This document shows, in pieces, positions 1 to 9,292 of a stretch of DNA of 64,000 nucleotides; positions within the stretch are counted from its first letter, which is position 1; each line of letters starts with the position of its first letter. The position numbers and the translations under genes are program-made. The stretch is from Pantoea sp. A4. Its GTDB lineage: Bacteria > Pseudomonadota > Gammaproteobacteria > Enterobacterales > Enterobacteriaceae. The notes beneath the pieces were generated by a model. That model ran no database searches, was not told the DNA's origin, and saw only the letters and a list, made by a program, of their open reading frames with translations. The stretch lies in contig NZ_ALXE01000022.1 in NCBI RefSeq assembly GCF_000295955.2, positions 1-64,000 of the forward strand, in the 5' to 3' direction.

Positions 1-495
1 CGGGGCGCATAGTATCGACCTCCCCCGGTTGTGTCAAAGCTAAATTTTACTGTTAGCGTTCAAGTGCCGTTTAAACCAGCAATCTGATGACTTTTCAACA
101 GAATCGGTGGCTTTTCAAACTGCTGCCAGGATCTCACTTTTCTCTGATTTCTGCGCAGATGTTAGAGGCGTGTCAAATTTTTGTTATTCGGTGATTCTAA
201 AACAATCATTTCAGTGCTTTTATGATGAAAATTTCAAAATATCACTTGGTGAAATAAATGAACTGCTAACTATCACCGACGTGAACAACCCCAGGGCACA
301 GTAAAAGACATCAGGAGAAAACGATTTAATTACAGACAGATAGGGTGATTTTCTCGCAAAGGAAAGCCGTGGCATTGATAGATTGTTTCTTTACCTACAG
401 ATGAAAAACACCAGCAGCGTTGCATGAATGAAAGTTTTTTTTCATTCGCGGTGGCAGCCACCCTGGGCAAGTTAACGAACAATAAAGGGTCATTT
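1..495. other. Gene-free upstream region of the sugar ABC operon
   Basis: I see no convincing gene here. The only open frame of note (107-304, 65 codons) has no ribosome binding site and resembles nothing I know. The stretch is AT-rich from about 150 to 420 and carries repeated TTTCA/TGAAA half-sites, described separately. It most likely holds the promoter and operator of the importer starting at 496. A gene left of the window may share this control region, but its start is not visible. Confidence 0.6.
208..255. promoter_or_regulatory. Cluster of TTTCA/TGAAA half-sites, probable operator
   Basis: The sequence shows TTTCA at 209-213, the palindrome TGAAAATTTCA at 226-236, and TGAAA at 250-254. 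These give several overlapping dyads about 240-290 bases ahead of the binding-protein gene. Spaced GAAA/TTTC dyads are common operators for RpiR- and LacI-type sugar repressors, so a local sugar regulator is plausible. The regulator is not in the window and the assignment is inference. Confidence 0.35.
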
Positions 496-1419
496 ATGAA
501 CATCAAAAAAACCATCGTTGCTTCACTGTTAGTTTGCATGCTGCCTGCCGCCGCAATGGCGAAAGATCTTCAGGTGGGCGTCTCTATGGCGCTGTTCGAC
601 GATAACTTTCTGACCATCTTACGTACGTCGATGCAAAAAGAGATGACCAAAGACAACATCAAAGGTCAGGTCGAAGATGCCAAGGGTGATGTCTCACAGC
701 AGTTGCAGCAGGTCCAGAACTTTATTGGTCAGGGTGTTGACGCCATCATCGTTAATCCGGTGGATACCAACGCGGTAAAACCTATCGTCGATGCGGCGAC
801 AAAAGCCAATATTCCACTGGTGTTTGTTAACCGTAAGCCCGCTGGTGAACTGGGCGACAAAATGGCCTATGTCGGTTCGGATTCTGAGTTAGCGGGACGC
901 TTGCAAATGGAAGCGCTGGCAAAAGCGATGAACGGTAAAGGCAACGTGGCGATCTTAATGGGGGATCTGGCTAACGAATCGACCCGTGACCGTACCAAAG
1001 GCGTAGAGGCGGTCGCGGCTAAATACCCGGGCATTAAAGTGGTGCAGAAACAAACCGCGAAATTTATGCGCAATGACGCAGTAGATGTGGTGAGTAACTG
1101 GTTAACTGCGGGAGATGATATTCAGGCGATTGCGTCAAATAACGATGAGATGGCGATTGGCGCACTCCAGGCATTGGGTAAAAACCCGAATCACATCCTG
1201 ATTGCCGGTGTAGACGGTACGCCAGATGCCTTGCAGATGCTGAAAAACGGCAAGATGGTGGCCACCGTATTCCAGGACGCAAAAGGGCAGGGTGAAGGTG
1301 CAGTAGACGCTGCGGTGAAACTGGCAAACGGCGAGAAGGTCGACAAAGTGATCAACATCCCTTACCAGTTGATTACCAAAGACAATATGGCCGAGTTCTT
1401 AAATAAAAATCAGAAATAA
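496..1419 (+). CDS. CUT2-family sugar ABC transporter periplasmic binding protein
   Basis: This is a 307-residue periplasmic binding protein of the ribose/galactose type (Peripla_BP_4 fold), which captures a sugar or cyclitol and delivers it to the membrane transporter. I start it at the ATG at 496 because AAAGGG sits 6 bases upstream and a clean signal peptide follows (MNIKK, hydrophobic core, cleavage after AAAMA). A longer frame from 424 would put the signal peptide inside the protein. The family hallmarks VNPVDTNAVKPIVDAA and the late GVDGTPDAL segment are present. It is followed at 33 bases by the ATPase gene and then the permease. It most resembles the inositol/rhizopine binding branch to me, but the substrate cannot be fixed from sequence alone. 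Confidence 0.85.
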   Translation: MNIKKTIVASLLVCMLPAAAMAKDLQVGVSMALFDDNFLTILRTSMQKEMTKDNIKGQVEDAKGDVSQQLQQVQNFIGQGVDAIIVNPVDTNAVKPIVDAATKANIPLVFVNRKPAGELGDKMAYVGSDSELAGRLQMEALAKAMNGKGNVAILMGDLANESTRDRTKGVEAVAAKYPGIKVVQKQTAKFMRNDAVDVVSNWLTAGDDIQAIASNNDEMAIGALQALGKNPNHILIAGVDGTPDALQMLKNGKMVATVFQDAKGQGEGAVDAAVKLANGEKVDKVINIPYQLITKDNMAEFLNKNQK

Positions 1420-1451
1420 CCAATCCCGGTTGCGTAGTACGGAGGTGAATC

Positions 1452-2936
1452 ATGAATGCTTTTGCGCTTGAAGCCGAAGGTATCAGTAAGTTCTTCCCTG
1501 GAGTCAAAGCACTGGATAATGTCTCACTGCGTGTGCGTCCAGGAACAGTACATGCCTTAATGGGCGAAAACGGCGCGGGCAAATCGACTTTAATGAAGTG
1601 CCTGATCGGGATGTATACCCCCGATCAGGGCACCATTCGCATTAAAGGCGAGCAGGTCCAGTTCCACGATACGATGGATGCGTTACGTTCAGGGATCTCA
1701 ATGATCCACCAGGAGTTAAACCTGGTGCCGTATATGACGGTTGCTGAGAATATCTGGCTGGGCCGTGAGCCGATGAAATATGGGTTTGTCGACCACGCTA
1801 CCCTGAATACGCAGACCCAGGCACTGCTCAACCGCCTGAACATCCGGCTTAAAGCCGACCGACTGGTGGGCGAACTCAGCATCGCCGCACAGCAGATGGT
1901 AGAAATTGCCAAGGCGGTATCCTGGAACTCAGACATTGTGATCATGGACGAGCCCACCTCTGCTTTAACCGAGAGTGAAGTCGCCCATCTGTTCACCATC
2001 ATTCGTGACCTGCGCGAGCAGGGTAAAGCCATCATCTATATCAGTCACAAAATGGATGAGATCTTTGCCATCACCGATGAAATCAGCGTGTTCCGTGACG
2101 GCACCTGGATCGGCAGCAAACACACCACTGAGTTTACGCGTCAGTCACTGATTACCCAGATGGTAGGACGCGAACTGACCCAACTGTTTCCTAAATTCAA
2201 CAACGCCATCGGTGAAGATGTCCTTACGGTGCGCAATCTGTGCAGTAAAGATCGCTTCCATGATGTCAGCTTTAACGTGCGCCGGGGCGAGATCCTTGGC
2301 GTTGCCGGGCTGGTGGGGGCTGGCCGTAGTGAGGTGATGGAAAGTCTGTTTGGGATGGAAAGTTTCGATAGCGGTGAAGTCTTGATCGACGGCGTCCCCG
2401 TCAAGATCGATGCACCTTCTACGGCTATCGAAAAAGGCATGGCGTTTTTAACCGAAGATCGCAAAAAATCGGGGCTGTTCCTTGTTCTGTCAGTGTTAGA
2501 AAACATGAGTATCGTCAATATGCCGGAATATATCGGCAAGGCCGGGTTTGTCAGCCATGTCAAAATGGCGCAGGACTGTATGGAACAGATACGTCGCCTG
2601 AATATTAAAACCCCGACCATGGATCAGATTATTAATAACCTCAGCGGGGGGAATCAGCAAAAAGTGTTGATTGCGCGCTGGTTACTGGCACAGCCAAAAA
2701 TCTTAATCCTTGATGAACCTACGCGCGGTATCGACGTTGGCGCGAAGGCTGAAATCTATCGTTTGATCAGTGAACTGGCGAACCGTGGGGTCGCCATCAT
2801 TATGGTCTCTTCTGAATTACCAGAAATTCTCGGTATGAGTGACCGCGTCATGGTCATGCATGAAGGGCGAATTACCGGCATCCTCGATAAAGAAGAAGCC
2901 GACCAGGAAACCATCTTGTCGTTGGCATCCGACTGA
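1452..2936 (+). CDS. Sugar ABC transporter ATP-binding protein, two nucleotide-binding domains
   Basis: This 494-residue protein has the RbsA/MglA/XylG architecture: two fused ABC ATPase domains energising a CUT2 sugar importer at the inner membrane face. The first domain has an intact Walker A, GENGAGKS, at residues 38-45, a Walker B ending MDEPTSALT and a degenerate signature. The second has the family's typical altered Walker A (GLVGAGRSE), the signature LSGGNQQKV and Walker [13 protein letters not shown]. These asymmetries are normal for the family and do not indicate decay. GGAGG lies 6 bases before the ATG. The gene sits between binding protein and permease, so the three form one operon. 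Confidence 0.92.
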   Translation: MNAFALEAEGISKFFPGVKALDNVSLRVRPGTVHALMGENGAGKSTLMKCLIGMYTPDQGTIRIKGEQVQFHDTMDALRSGISMIHQELNLVPYMTVAENIWLGREPMKYGFVDHATLNTQTQALLNRLNIRLKADRLVGELSIAAQQMVEIAKAVSWNSDIVIMDEPTSALTESEVAHLFTIIRDLREQGKAIIYISHKMDEIFAITDEISVFRDGTWIGSKHTTEFTRQSLITQMVGRELTQLFPKFNNAIGEDVLTVRNLCSKDRFHDVSFNVRRGEILGVAGLVGAGRSEVMESLFGMESFDSGEVLIDGVPVKIDAPSTAIEKGMAFLTEDRKKSGLFLVLSVLENMSIVNMPEYIGKAGFVSHVKMAQDCMEQIRRLNIKTPTMDQIINNLSGGNQQKVLIARWLLAQPKILILDEPTRGIDVGAKAEIYRLISELANRGVAIIMVSSELPEILGMSDRVMVMHEGRITGILDKEEADQETILSLASD

Positions 2937-2946
2937 GGCGCACACC

Positions 2947-3981
2947 ATGAGCAATATGAAAATTACAGCAACACCTACAAATAGTGAGCAGCGTTCTTTC
3001 TTTAGTAACCTGCGGCATAAACTGCCGAAAGACACCGGTATCTTTATCGTGATGATCGGCATTGCGCTGGTGTTCGAAATTGCCGGTTGGTATGTGCGCG
3101 ATCAGTCATTCCTGATGAACACCAACCGTCTGGTGTTGATCGTGCTGCAGGTCGCGATTATCGGCATTATCGCGGTGGGGGTGACACAGGTCATTATTAC
3201 CACCGGGATCGACCTCTCCTCCGGCTCGGTGATTGCTTTAACCGCTGTAGTGGCTGCCAGCCTGGCGCAAACGTCCGACAGCCTCTCGCCGATGTTCCCT
3301 TCACTGGTGAACCTACCTGCGGTCATCCCGATTGTCGCGGGGATTGGGGTCGGCTTGCTCTGTGGCTTGTGCAACGGTTTCCTGATCACCCGGACTGGTA
3401 TTCCTCCGTTTATTGCTACCCTCGGTATGATGGTATCAGCACGCGGTTTGGCACAGTACTACACCCAGGGCAATCCGATCAGCTTCCTGTCTGATGGCTT
3501 TACGTCAATCGGCCAAGGCGCGATGCCGGTGATTATTTTCCTCGTGGTGGCAGCGCTGTTCCATGTGGCGCTCAAACACACCCGCTACGGCAAATATGTG
3601 TATGCCATTGGCGGTAACATGACCTCGGCCAAAGTCTCTGGCATCAAGGTGAATAAGTACCTGATCATCGTTTATACCATTGCCGGTGCGCTGTCTGGCC
3701 TGGCAGGAGTGGTGCTGGCCGCAAGGGTGAGCAGCGGGCAGTCAAGCATGGGGATGGCCTATGAGCTGGATGCCATCGCCGCTGCGGTCATCGGTGGTAG
3801 CAGCCTGATGGGCGGCGTGGGTCGCATTACCGGTACGCTGATTGGTGCGGTGATCCTTGGCCTGATTAAAAGCGGATTCACCTTCGTCGGGGTTGATGCT
3901 TACGTGCAGGACATCATCAAGGGCATCATTATCGTCGCGGCCGTGACGATTGATATGCGCCGCAACCGTAAAAAACGTTAA
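2947..3981 (+). CDS. CUT2-family sugar ABC transporter permease
   Basis: This is a 344-residue multi-spanning inner-membrane permease of the RbsC/AraH family (BPD_transp_2), with about eight to ten hydrophobic helices. The family motif GIDLSSGSVIALTA and the EAA-like stretch AAAVIGGSSLMGGVGRITGT are present. I place the start at ATG 2947, ten bases after the ATPase stop; a longer open frame overlapping the ATPase gene is a shadow. The basic C-terminus (MRRNRKKR) fits a cytoplasmic tail. The substrate is the same unknown sugar as for the other two genes; an inositol-type cyclitol is my best guess from resemblance. Confidence 0.9.
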   Translation: MSNMKITATPTNSEQRSFFSNLRHKLPKDTGIFIVMIGIALVFEIAGWYVRDQSFLMNTNRLVLIVLQVAIIGIIAVGVTQVIITTGIDLSSGSVIALTAVVAASLAQTSDSLSPMFPSLVNLPAVIPIVAGIGVGLLCGLCNGFLITRTGIPPFIATLGMMVSARGLAQYYTQGNPISFLSDGFTSIGQGAMPVIIFLVVAALFHVALKHTRYGKYVYAIGGNMTSAKVSGIKVNKYLIIVYTIAGALSGLAGVVLAARVSSGQSSMGMAYELDAIAAAVIGGSSLMGGVGRITGTLIGAVILGLIKSGFTFVGVDAYVQDIIKGIIIVAAVTIDMRRNRKKR

Positions 3982-3990
3982 GTTCTCCAG

Positions 3991-4024
3991 GCCTCTTCAT
4001 CGTCGTTGCATCGGGTGAAGAGGC
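3991..4024 (+). terminator. Stem-loop after the sugar transporter operon
   Basis: GCCTCTTCA (3991-3999) pairs perfectly with TGAAGAGGC (4016-4024) around a 16-base loop, ten bases past the permease stop. There is no clean run of T after it, so it may act as a 3' end stabiliser rather than a strong intrinsic terminator. Confidence 0.5.
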
Positions 4025-4118
4025 TCTCTCGCACAATAAGTTTTCCTGCTGACACCCCCCGCAGATTGATGACTATTCCACCGTTTTACCTCAACTTTTG
4101 CCCGATTATGTGATCCCA

Positions 4119-4135
4119 TGCACCAGAATGGCTCC
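4119..4135 (+). promoter_or_regulatory. NtrC-like enhancer site 1 upstream of nac
   Basis: TGCACCAGAATGGCTCC agrees with the NtrC dyad TGCACCA-N3-TGGTGCA at 11 of 14 defined positions. It lies about 218 bases before the predicted sigma-54 start, a typical enhancer distance, and 55 bases (about five helical turns) from the second site. Confidence 0.6.
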
Positions 4136-4173
4136 TGAGCCATCACTTTTATGCACGCCTGACAGGCATTTTT

Positions 4174-4190
4174 TGCACCAGCAACGTGCA
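4174..4190 (+). promoter_or_regulatory. NtrC-like enhancer site 2 upstream of nac
   Basis: TGCACCAGCAACGTGCA agrees with the NtrC dyad at 12 of 14 defined positions, with outer arms TGCAC and GTGCA perfectly paired. Its centre is about 163 bases before the predicted nac transcription start. In enteric bacteria nac is switched on by phosphorylated NtrC with sigma-54, which this arrangement matches. Confidence 0.7.
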
Positions 4191-4317
4191 ACTGCGACCC
4201 GCTCGCAGCAGGCAATCTCGGTTAGCGGGATTAATCCCGTCGCAGAAATAATCAGAAAGGCTTATTTTCCGCCCAATTAGCCCGGCTCATGACAAAAATT
4301 TACACCCGCGCCAATTT

Positions 4318-4334
4318 CTGGCCTGCATATTGCA
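4318..4334 (+). promoter_or_regulatory. Sigma-54 promoter of nac
   Basis: CTGGCCTGCATATTGCA has the GG and GC of the -24/-12 elements at the required spacing (TGGC, then TTGCA starting eleven bases after the TGG). Predicted transcription begins near 4345, about 63 bases before the nac start codon. Confidence 0.8.
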
Positions 4335-4407
4335 ATCTCTTATTCATCAAGCTGCACAGCGGCACATAACACTCACAAAGTTTTTTGCGACAGGTGATGG
4401 AGGCAAT

Positions 4408-5325
4408 ATGAACTTAAGACGGCTGAAGTATTTTGTAAAAATCGTCGATATCGGCAGCCTGACTCAGGCGGCGGAAGTGCTGCATATTGCGCAACCTGCG
4501 CTGAGCCAGCAGGTGGCGACGCTGGAAAGCGAACTCGATCAACAACTGCTGATCCGCACAAAACGTGGCGTCACCCCCACCGAAGCCGGGAAGATTCTTT
4601 ATTCCCATGCACGTACCATTCTGCGTCAGTGTGAACAGGCGCAAACGGCCGTGATTAATGCCGGTCAGACACTGAATGGTCAGGTCTCCATTGGCCTGGC
4701 ACCGGGCACGGCGGCGTCATCACTGACCATGCCGTTACTGCAAAAAGTCCGTGAACAGTATCCAGAAATCGTAGTGTATCTGCATGAAAACAGCGGCAAT
4801 ACGCTGAATGAGAAAGTGGCTAACGGCCAACTGGATATGGCTATCCTGTATGACCGCACCGTGATTGCCGGACTCAACAGCACCACGTTATTAAAGGAAG
4901 ACCTCTATCTGGTTGGTGCAACGGACTGCCCAGGCAGCTCGGTGGATCTGGCCGATGTGGCGCAGATGAACCTCTTCCTGCCGCGAGATTACAGTGCGGT
5001 ACGTCAGCGTGTGGATGAAGCCTTCTCGCTGCGCCGTTTGAGCGCCCGCATTGTCGGTGAGATTGAGTCGATTGCCACCCTCACGGCGGCAGTGTCCAGT
5101 GGCATGGGTGTCACACTGTTGCCAGAATCAGCCGCACGTGCGCTGGTGGCATCAACCCAGGCATGGATGGCACGCATTACGACGCCTTCGCTGAATCTGC
5201 CATTAACGCTGAATGTCTCATCGCGTCTGCCCATGTCGGCTTCGGCGCAGGCGGTGCAGGATGTGTTGATGTCACTGCTTAGCGCACCCGCTGAAGCAGA
5301 ACGTGAGCTGATGCTGGTCGGTTAA
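4408..5325 (+). CDS. nac: Nitrogen assimilation LysR-type regulator Nac
   Basis: Nac is a LysR-family DNA-binding protein that couples the nitrogen-starvation response (NtrC, sigma-54) to sigma-70 genes for alternative nitrogen sources. The 305-residue product begins MNLRRLKYFVKIVDIGSLTQ, nearly identical to E. coli Nac, with the winged helix-turn-helix in residues 1-60 and the effector-type domain from about 90. The segment NLFLPRDYSAVR is also conserved. ATG 4408 is chosen because ATGGAGG precedes it by 4 bases; longer in-frame starts would overlap the sigma-54 promoter. The -24/-12 promoter and two NtrC-like sites upstream agree with the known control of nac. The gene faces amyA across a strong stem-loop. 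Confidence 0.96.
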   Translation: MNLRRLKYFVKIVDIGSLTQAAEVLHIAQPALSQQVATLESELDQQLLIRTKRGVTPTEAGKILYSHARTILRQCEQAQTAVINAGQTLNGQVSIGLAPGTAASSLTMPLLQKVREQYPEIVVYLHENSGNTLNEKVANGQLDMAILYDRTVIAGLNSTTLLKEDLYLVGATDCPGSSVDLADVAQMNLFLPRDYSAVRQRVDEAFSLRRLSARIVGEIESIATLTAAVSSGMGVTLLPESAARALVASTQAWMARITTPSLNLPLTLNVSSRLPMSASAQAVQDVLMSLLSAPAEAERELMLVG

Positions 5326-5349
5326 TCGCTGGACGTTAATGATGATGGC

Positions 5350-5378
5350 TGGCCCTCTTAAGCTGCTTAAGAGGGCCA
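5350..5378. terminator. Bidirectional stem-loop between nac and amyA
   Basis: A perfect 13-bp stem, TGGCCCTCTTAAG (5350-5362) with CTTAAGAGGGCCA (5366-5378), closes a 3-base loop between the convergent nac and amyA stop codons. The T tract is poor on both strands. Confidence 0.7.
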
Positions 5379-5383
5379 GGCGT

Positions 5384-6865
5384 TTATTCGCTTAAGACCC
5401 AAACGCTAACACTACCCGCATTACAATAGAAAGCCGCCACACCGGCCTCATCCAGGGTAATCATCTCTTCCCGGTGGCCCAGATAATCTCGCCATTGCTT
5501 GCCCGCAAACCCTTCGCCCAGCGTGATGGTTTTCTCTCCCGCTTCGCCGTTCGACATCACCACCACGCAACCCGGATGTTCTTCAGTGCCGCTGCGACTG
5601 AAAGCAACGCAGTTGGGGTGGTCAAAGTAGTCGGTCTGCGCGCCCCAGGCGAACTGCTGACGCGCCTGCATCAGCGCTTGCAGCTCAGGGATGACGGGCA
5701 TATCGATAGCATAAATTTCACCGTCGCCGCCTTCATCTTCGTAATGCGCCCCGAACAGGTCCGGGTAGAACACGGTGGGCAAGCCCTGCTCACGCAATAA
5801 GATCAGCGCGTAAGCCAGGGGTTTAAACCAGGGTTCCACCGGGGCTTCCAGTGATTGCAGCGGCTGAGTGTCGTGGTTGGCGACAATGGTTACCGCGTGC
5901 CACGGATCGGCCTGCACCAGGGTGCCATCGAAAATGGTACTCAGATTAAAATCGCTACCGGCGGTAGAAGCGTGGTGGAAGTTCATGTGTAGCGGGGCAT
6001 CAAACAGCATGGTTTTGCCCTCGACCTGATGGATATACTCCTGCAACTTGTCGATTTCAAACGACCAGTATTCCGCCACGATAAACATCGGCTGTTCGGC
6101 CGCCTCCTGAATGTGATCAATCCAGGTTTTATAGAACCACGCAGGAATATGTTTGACTGCGTCGAGGCGGAAGCCGGTGCAGGGGACTTGCTGCATCACC
6201 CAGCGCGCCCAGTATTTCAGTTCTTCACTGACGGCGTTGTTACGGAAGTCGATATTGGCGCCCATCAGGTAGTCAAAATTTCCCAGCTCGTCATCTACCT
6301 GATCGTTCCAGCCTTCTGCGGTGTAGTCGTTGACGATTTTGAATACCCCGTTCTCATCGGGATTTTCAATGTGGTCGACGCCGCTGAAGCATTTATAGTC
6401 CCAGATAAACTGCGAATACTGCCCGCCGCGCACGGGGAAGGTGAAACGTGTCCAGGCCTCGGCCTCAATCACCTCTTCACTGATCTCTTCGCGGTTGTCC
6501 GGATTGACGCGATTGATCTGCACGCGCTCTTTTTCATCGGCCCCCATTTTGTGGTTCAGCACCACATCCATCAATACGCCAACGTTATGGCTGCGCAGGC
6601 TGTCCACGGCCGCCAGTAATTGCGCTTTATCGCCATATTTGGTGGCAACACTGCCTTTTTGATCAAACTCCCCCAGGTCAAACAGATCATAGGTGTCATA
6701 ACCTACCGAAAACCCTCCTGATTCGCCTTTGTACGCCGGCGGTAGCCATACCATTGTGATACCCACTTCACTCAGCCAGGCCGCTTTCTCCGCCACTTCA
6801 GGCCAGAGTTTGCCGCCGTCTGGGTAGTACCAGTGGAAAAACTGCAATAATGTTGGGTTAGACAT
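5384..6865 (-). CDS. amyA: Cytoplasmic alpha-amylase
   Basis: AmyA is a GH13 family enzyme that hydrolyses internal alpha-1,4 links of maltodextrins and glycogen-like glucans in the cytoplasm. The 493-residue protein (E. coli 495) has no signal peptide and begins [18 protein letters not shown]. Visible catalytic residues are the nucleophile Asp235 in GFRLDAVKH, the acid/base Glu265 in VAEYW and the third acid Asp332 in ANHDTQ; DVVLNHK (about 100-106) is conserved region I. As in E. coli it lies beside fliT. An intrinsic terminator after fliT separates it from the flagellar transcript, so it likely has its own promoter in 6866-6912. Confidence 0.97.
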   Translation of the reverse strand: MSNPTLLQFFHWYYPDGGKLWPEVAEKAAWLSEVGITMVWLPPAYKGESGGFSVGYDTYDLFDLGEFDQKGSVATKYGDKAQLLAAVDSLRSHNVGVLMDVVLNHKMGADEKERVQINRVNPDNREEISEEVIEAEAWTRFTFPVRGGQYSQFIWDYKCFSGVDHIENPDENGVFKIVNDYTAEGWNDQVDDELGNFDYLMGANIDFRNNAVSEELKYWARWVMQQVPCTGFRLDAVKHIPAWFYKTWIDHIQEAAEQPMFIVAEYWSFEIDKLQEYIHQVEGKTMLFDAPLHMNFHHASTAGSDFNLSTIFDGTLVQADPWHAVTIVANHDTQPLQSLEAPVEPWFKPLAYALILLREQGLPTVFYPDLFGAHYEDEGGDGEIYAIDMPVIPELQALMQARQQFAWGAQTDYFDHPNCVAFSRSGTEEHPGCVVVMSNGEAGEKTITLGEGFAGKQWRDYLGHREEMITLDEAGVAAFYCNAGSVSVWVLSE

Positions 6866-6912
6866 CGTTCATGCACTCCACAGAGAGGGAATACTGAGTA
6901 TGGATGAAGTGC

Positions 6913-6949
6913 AAAAAAAAACGCCCCGATGATGAAAAAAGGGCGTTTA
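6913..6949 (-). terminator. Rho-independent terminator of fliDST
   Basis: On the minus strand AAACGCCC and GGGCGTTT form an 8-bp stem followed by an unbroken run of T (complement of the A run at 6913-6920). It begins 14 bases after the fliT stop and ends the fliD-fliS-fliT transcript. Confidence 0.9.
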
Positions 6950-6962
6950 TTGTGGGAGGGAA

Positions 6963-7283
6963 TTAGCCGTTATCGCGCGGTAACAGCATCTGTCCGCCCT
7001 GTTTACCGTAGGCGTTCATCACGGATTTTTGATTAGAGGATTGTCCAATCAGGGTGGTCAGTTCGTTCATCCGGTTAGCCATCAACTGTTTAAGCTGTTG
7101 ATCGTTATCACGGATTTGCGTAAACAGCAGCTGATCTCGCGTATCAAGGGCGGTTAGCGGCAGTGCCTGCACCGCCTCGCTATAGGCCGGGCGCAATGCG
7201 ATCAATGAATCCCACTCGCCAATGGAGGCCAGCTGTAACAGCGTATTGCTCTGCTGCAGCACCTGTTGCCATGTCGTGTTCAT
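6963..7283 (-). CDS. fliT: Flagellar export chaperone FliT
   Basis: FliT is a small helical chaperone that binds the filament cap protein FliD before export and, in enteric bacteria, also inhibits the FlhDC master regulator. The product is 106 residues, predicted nearly all alpha-helical, with low similarity to E. coli FliT (121 residues), as is usual for this family. The call rests mainly on position: last gene of fliD-fliS-fliT, its ATG overlapping the fliS stop by one base (TAATG) and a strong terminator just after. The residues TTWQQVLQQSNTLLQLA fit the N-terminal helix of the family. Confidence 0.88.
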   Translation of the reverse strand: MNTTWQQVLQQSNTLLQLASIGEWDSLIALRPAYSEAVQALPLTALDTRDQLLFTQIRDNDQQLKQLMANRMNELTTLIGQSSNQKSVMNAYGKQGGQMLLPRDNG

Positions 7284-7696
7284 TACACCGCATCCTGTAG
7301 TTGGCCAGGCATCGCCACTTCACGCCAGGCATCAGCGATATTACGCAGAAGGCCTTCCACTTCTTCTACCGCTGCCACTTCATTGCGCAGGTTTGCCTGC
7401 AACAGACGGCGCACCATATAGGCGTAAAGTGCCACCAGATTGGTGGTCAGCTCATCGCCGCTCTGTTCATCCAGGCCCTGTTTTAGGCCATTCTCGATGA
7501 TATTAATCGCCTTCGAGAGCGCATTGCCTTTGCCTTGCAGGTTGTCTTCCTGCATGAACAGACGCGCGCGAATCAACGCACTTAATGCGCCATCAAACAA
7601 CATCGTGACTAACTGCTGCTGGCTGGCGCTCATTACCGCACTCTCTACGCCAATCTTTGCGTAGGCCTGGGTACCTGTCGCACTGTACATAGTCAC
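7283..7696 (-). CDS. fliS: Flagellin export chaperone FliS
   Basis: FliS binds the C-terminal part of unpolymerised flagellin (FliC) and prevents premature assembly in the cytoplasm. The 137-residue product has the family pattern MYSATGTQAYAKIGVESAV near the start and QLVTMLFDGALSAL in the first helix of the four-helix bundle, plus the later EVEGLLRNIADAWREV segment. It starts 6 bases after the fliD stop and overlaps fliT by one base, so the three are translated from one mRNA. Transcription starts at the sigma-28 promoter upstream of fliD. Confidence 0.95.
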   Translation of the reverse strand: MTMYSATGTQAYAKIGVESAVMSASQQQLVTMLFDGALSALIRARLFMQEDNLQGKGNALSKAINIIENGLKQGLDEQSGDELTTNLVALYAYMVRRLLQANLRNEVAAVEEVEGLLRNIADAWREVAMPGQLQDAV

Positions 7697-7702
7697 TCCT
7701 TA

Positions 7703-9130
7703 TCAGGATGAGCTACTGGAGCTGGAAGAGGTGGTCGAGAACTGCTGCGTCAGATAAGTACTGGTGCTGTTCAGCTTACTCATCGTCACATCCAGCGCGG
7801 TGAACTGGGTTTTATAACGCGCGATCAGGTCATCGATGCGATCGCTCATATTGTTGTACTGCTCAGTCAGGTTGTTGAGCGTCTTGCTCACGCCATCGGT
7901 CGCGGCCTGGACAATACCGGTGCTGGAGAGCCAGGTGGTCAGGCTGCTGGCCACGGTGGTCGCAATACCGGTGGTTTTGCCATCACCAATGATCATCGCT
8001 TTCACGCCATCGGAGTCATCGCTCAGTGCCGTTTCCAGCTTATCGGTGTCCAGTTCCAGTTCACCGCTGGTCGGGTCGGTGGTGACACCGATTTGCGCCA
8101 GTGTTTTAAAGCTGGAGGTGCTGGAGGAGTTGGTCAGCAGGCTCTTCAACTGGGTCTGAATGGTGCGCAGGGTGCTGTCACCCACCAGTGCGCCGTTGCT
8201 GGAGTCCTGCGAGTCTGAACCGGCATCAACTGCCGTGTACTTGGTCAGTGAACTGAACTGGTCAAGCAGGGTATTGTAAGCATCGACAAAGCCTTTAACC
8301 GCGTTTTCGGCCTTACTGGTGTCCTTGGTGATGGTCAGCGTCTGGTTGCCAGTGGTGACATCATTCAGGTTCAGCGTAATGCCTTCCAGCGCATCGTCGA
8401 TGGTGTTGCTGCTGTTTTCAATCGCAACGTTATTCACCGTCAGCTTGGCATTCTGCGCCGTAACGCTTTCTGTCATCGGGTTGCTGCTGGCCGTTGCGTC
8501 ATAGCCAATAATGTTTTGCAGCGTATCGTCACCCGTCACGGTCAGTGAAGAGACCGCGTTATCGGTACCGGTTTCACTGGAGGTTAATGACAGGCGATAG
8601 CTGCCATCAGCCACTTTAATGATACTGGCACTGACGCCTGCATCGGCGCCATTGATTGCATCACGCATACCGGTCAGCGACGTTTGCGCAGTGGTCAGGG
8701 AAATGCTTTTGCTGGTGCCATCGGCCAGGGTGATCGCCAGACTGCGGCTGGTGGCCGAGCTGTCGCCCAGCGCAGTGGAGTTGCTGGATTGTACCGCTGT
8801 GGTCAGCGTCTGCGCCTGCGCCAGCTGTGAAACGCTGATGGTATAGCGTCCGGCAACGGTGGTGCCAGACGTGGTAGCGCTCACGGAAGAGGTGCTGCTG
8901 GTGGCCGAGGTGGCGGTGAACAGGTCCGCATCATTCAGCGTGGTGTTCGCGGTCTGGAACGTGGTCAGCGCGCTTTTCAGCGTGGCATACGCGGAAAGTT
9001 TAGCGGTGTAAGAGGTCTGCTGGGTAGAAATGGGGGTCAGAGAGGCTTTCTCAGCGGTTTCCAGGCTGTCCAGAATATCGCTTAAGTTGAGGCCAGAACC
9101 GACTCCCAGGTTCGTTATCGTTGCTGCCAT
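7703..9130 (-). CDS. fliD: Flagellar filament capping protein FliD (hook-associated protein 2)
   Basis: FliD forms the pentameric cap at the filament tip and guides flagellin folding into the growing filament. The 475-residue protein begins MAATITNLGVGSGLNLSDIL, the usual FliD_N region (about 10-110), and has a C-terminal FliD_C region (about 225-460) with coiled-coil ends (NNLTEQYNNMSDRIDDLIARY). The middle is rich in Ser and Thr, as in other secreted axial proteins, and the chain ends in a run of eight serines, which is unusual. It diverges from fliC and has its own near-perfect sigma-28 promoter at 9173-9199. Confidence 0.96.
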   Translation of the reverse strand: MAATITNLGVGSGLNLSDILDSLETAEKASLTPISTQQTSYTAKLSAYATLKSALTTFQTANTTLNDADLFTATSATSSTSSVSATTSGTTVAGRYTISVSQLAQAQTLTTAVQSSNSTALGDSSATSRSLAITLADGTSKSISLTTAQTSLTGMRDAINGADAGVSASIIKVADGSYRLSLTSSETGTDNAVSSLTVTGDDTLQNIIGYDATASSNPMTESVTAQNAKLTVNNVAIENSSNTIDDALEGITLNLNDVTTGNQTLTITKDTSKAENAVKGFVDAYNTLLDQFSSLTKYTAVDAGSDSQDSSNGALVGDSTLRTIQTQLKSLLTNSSSTSSFKTLAQIGVTTDPTSGELELDTDKLETALSDDSDGVKAMIIGDGKTTGIATTVASSLTTWLSSTGIVQAATDGVSKTLNNLTEQYNNMSDRIDDLIARYKTQFTALDVTMSKLNSTSTYLTQQFSTTSSSSSSSS

Positions 9131-9172
9131 AGTAGATCCTTATCTTGTCGACACGGAAAGGGAATAGCGGGG

Positions 9173-9199
9173 TTATCGGCCATTCTGAAAAAAAGTTTA
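9173..9199 (-). promoter_or_regulatory. Sigma-28 (FliA) promoter of fliDST
   Basis: On the minus strand TAAACTTT (9199-9192), an 11-base spacer and GCCGATAA (9180-9173) match the FliA consensus TAAAGTTT-N11-GCCGATAA with a single mismatch, 43 bases before the fliD start codon. Confidence 0.92.
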
Positions 9200-9292
9200 C
9201 GGTGCAGGACAGGGAGATAATGTCGGGAACAGCTGCAATAAAGAGGGGTATTTCGGCGGGTCAGGTTTTTTGCGGCGACAGGAAAAAAAATC

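Noticed and set aside
107..304. 65-codon open frame before the sugar transporter
   Set aside because: No ribosome site, no recognisable sequence, and it overlaps the likely operator region.
6029..6619. 196-codon open frame opposite amyA
   Set aside because: Antisense to the catalytic core of alpha-amylase, without recognisable protein features.
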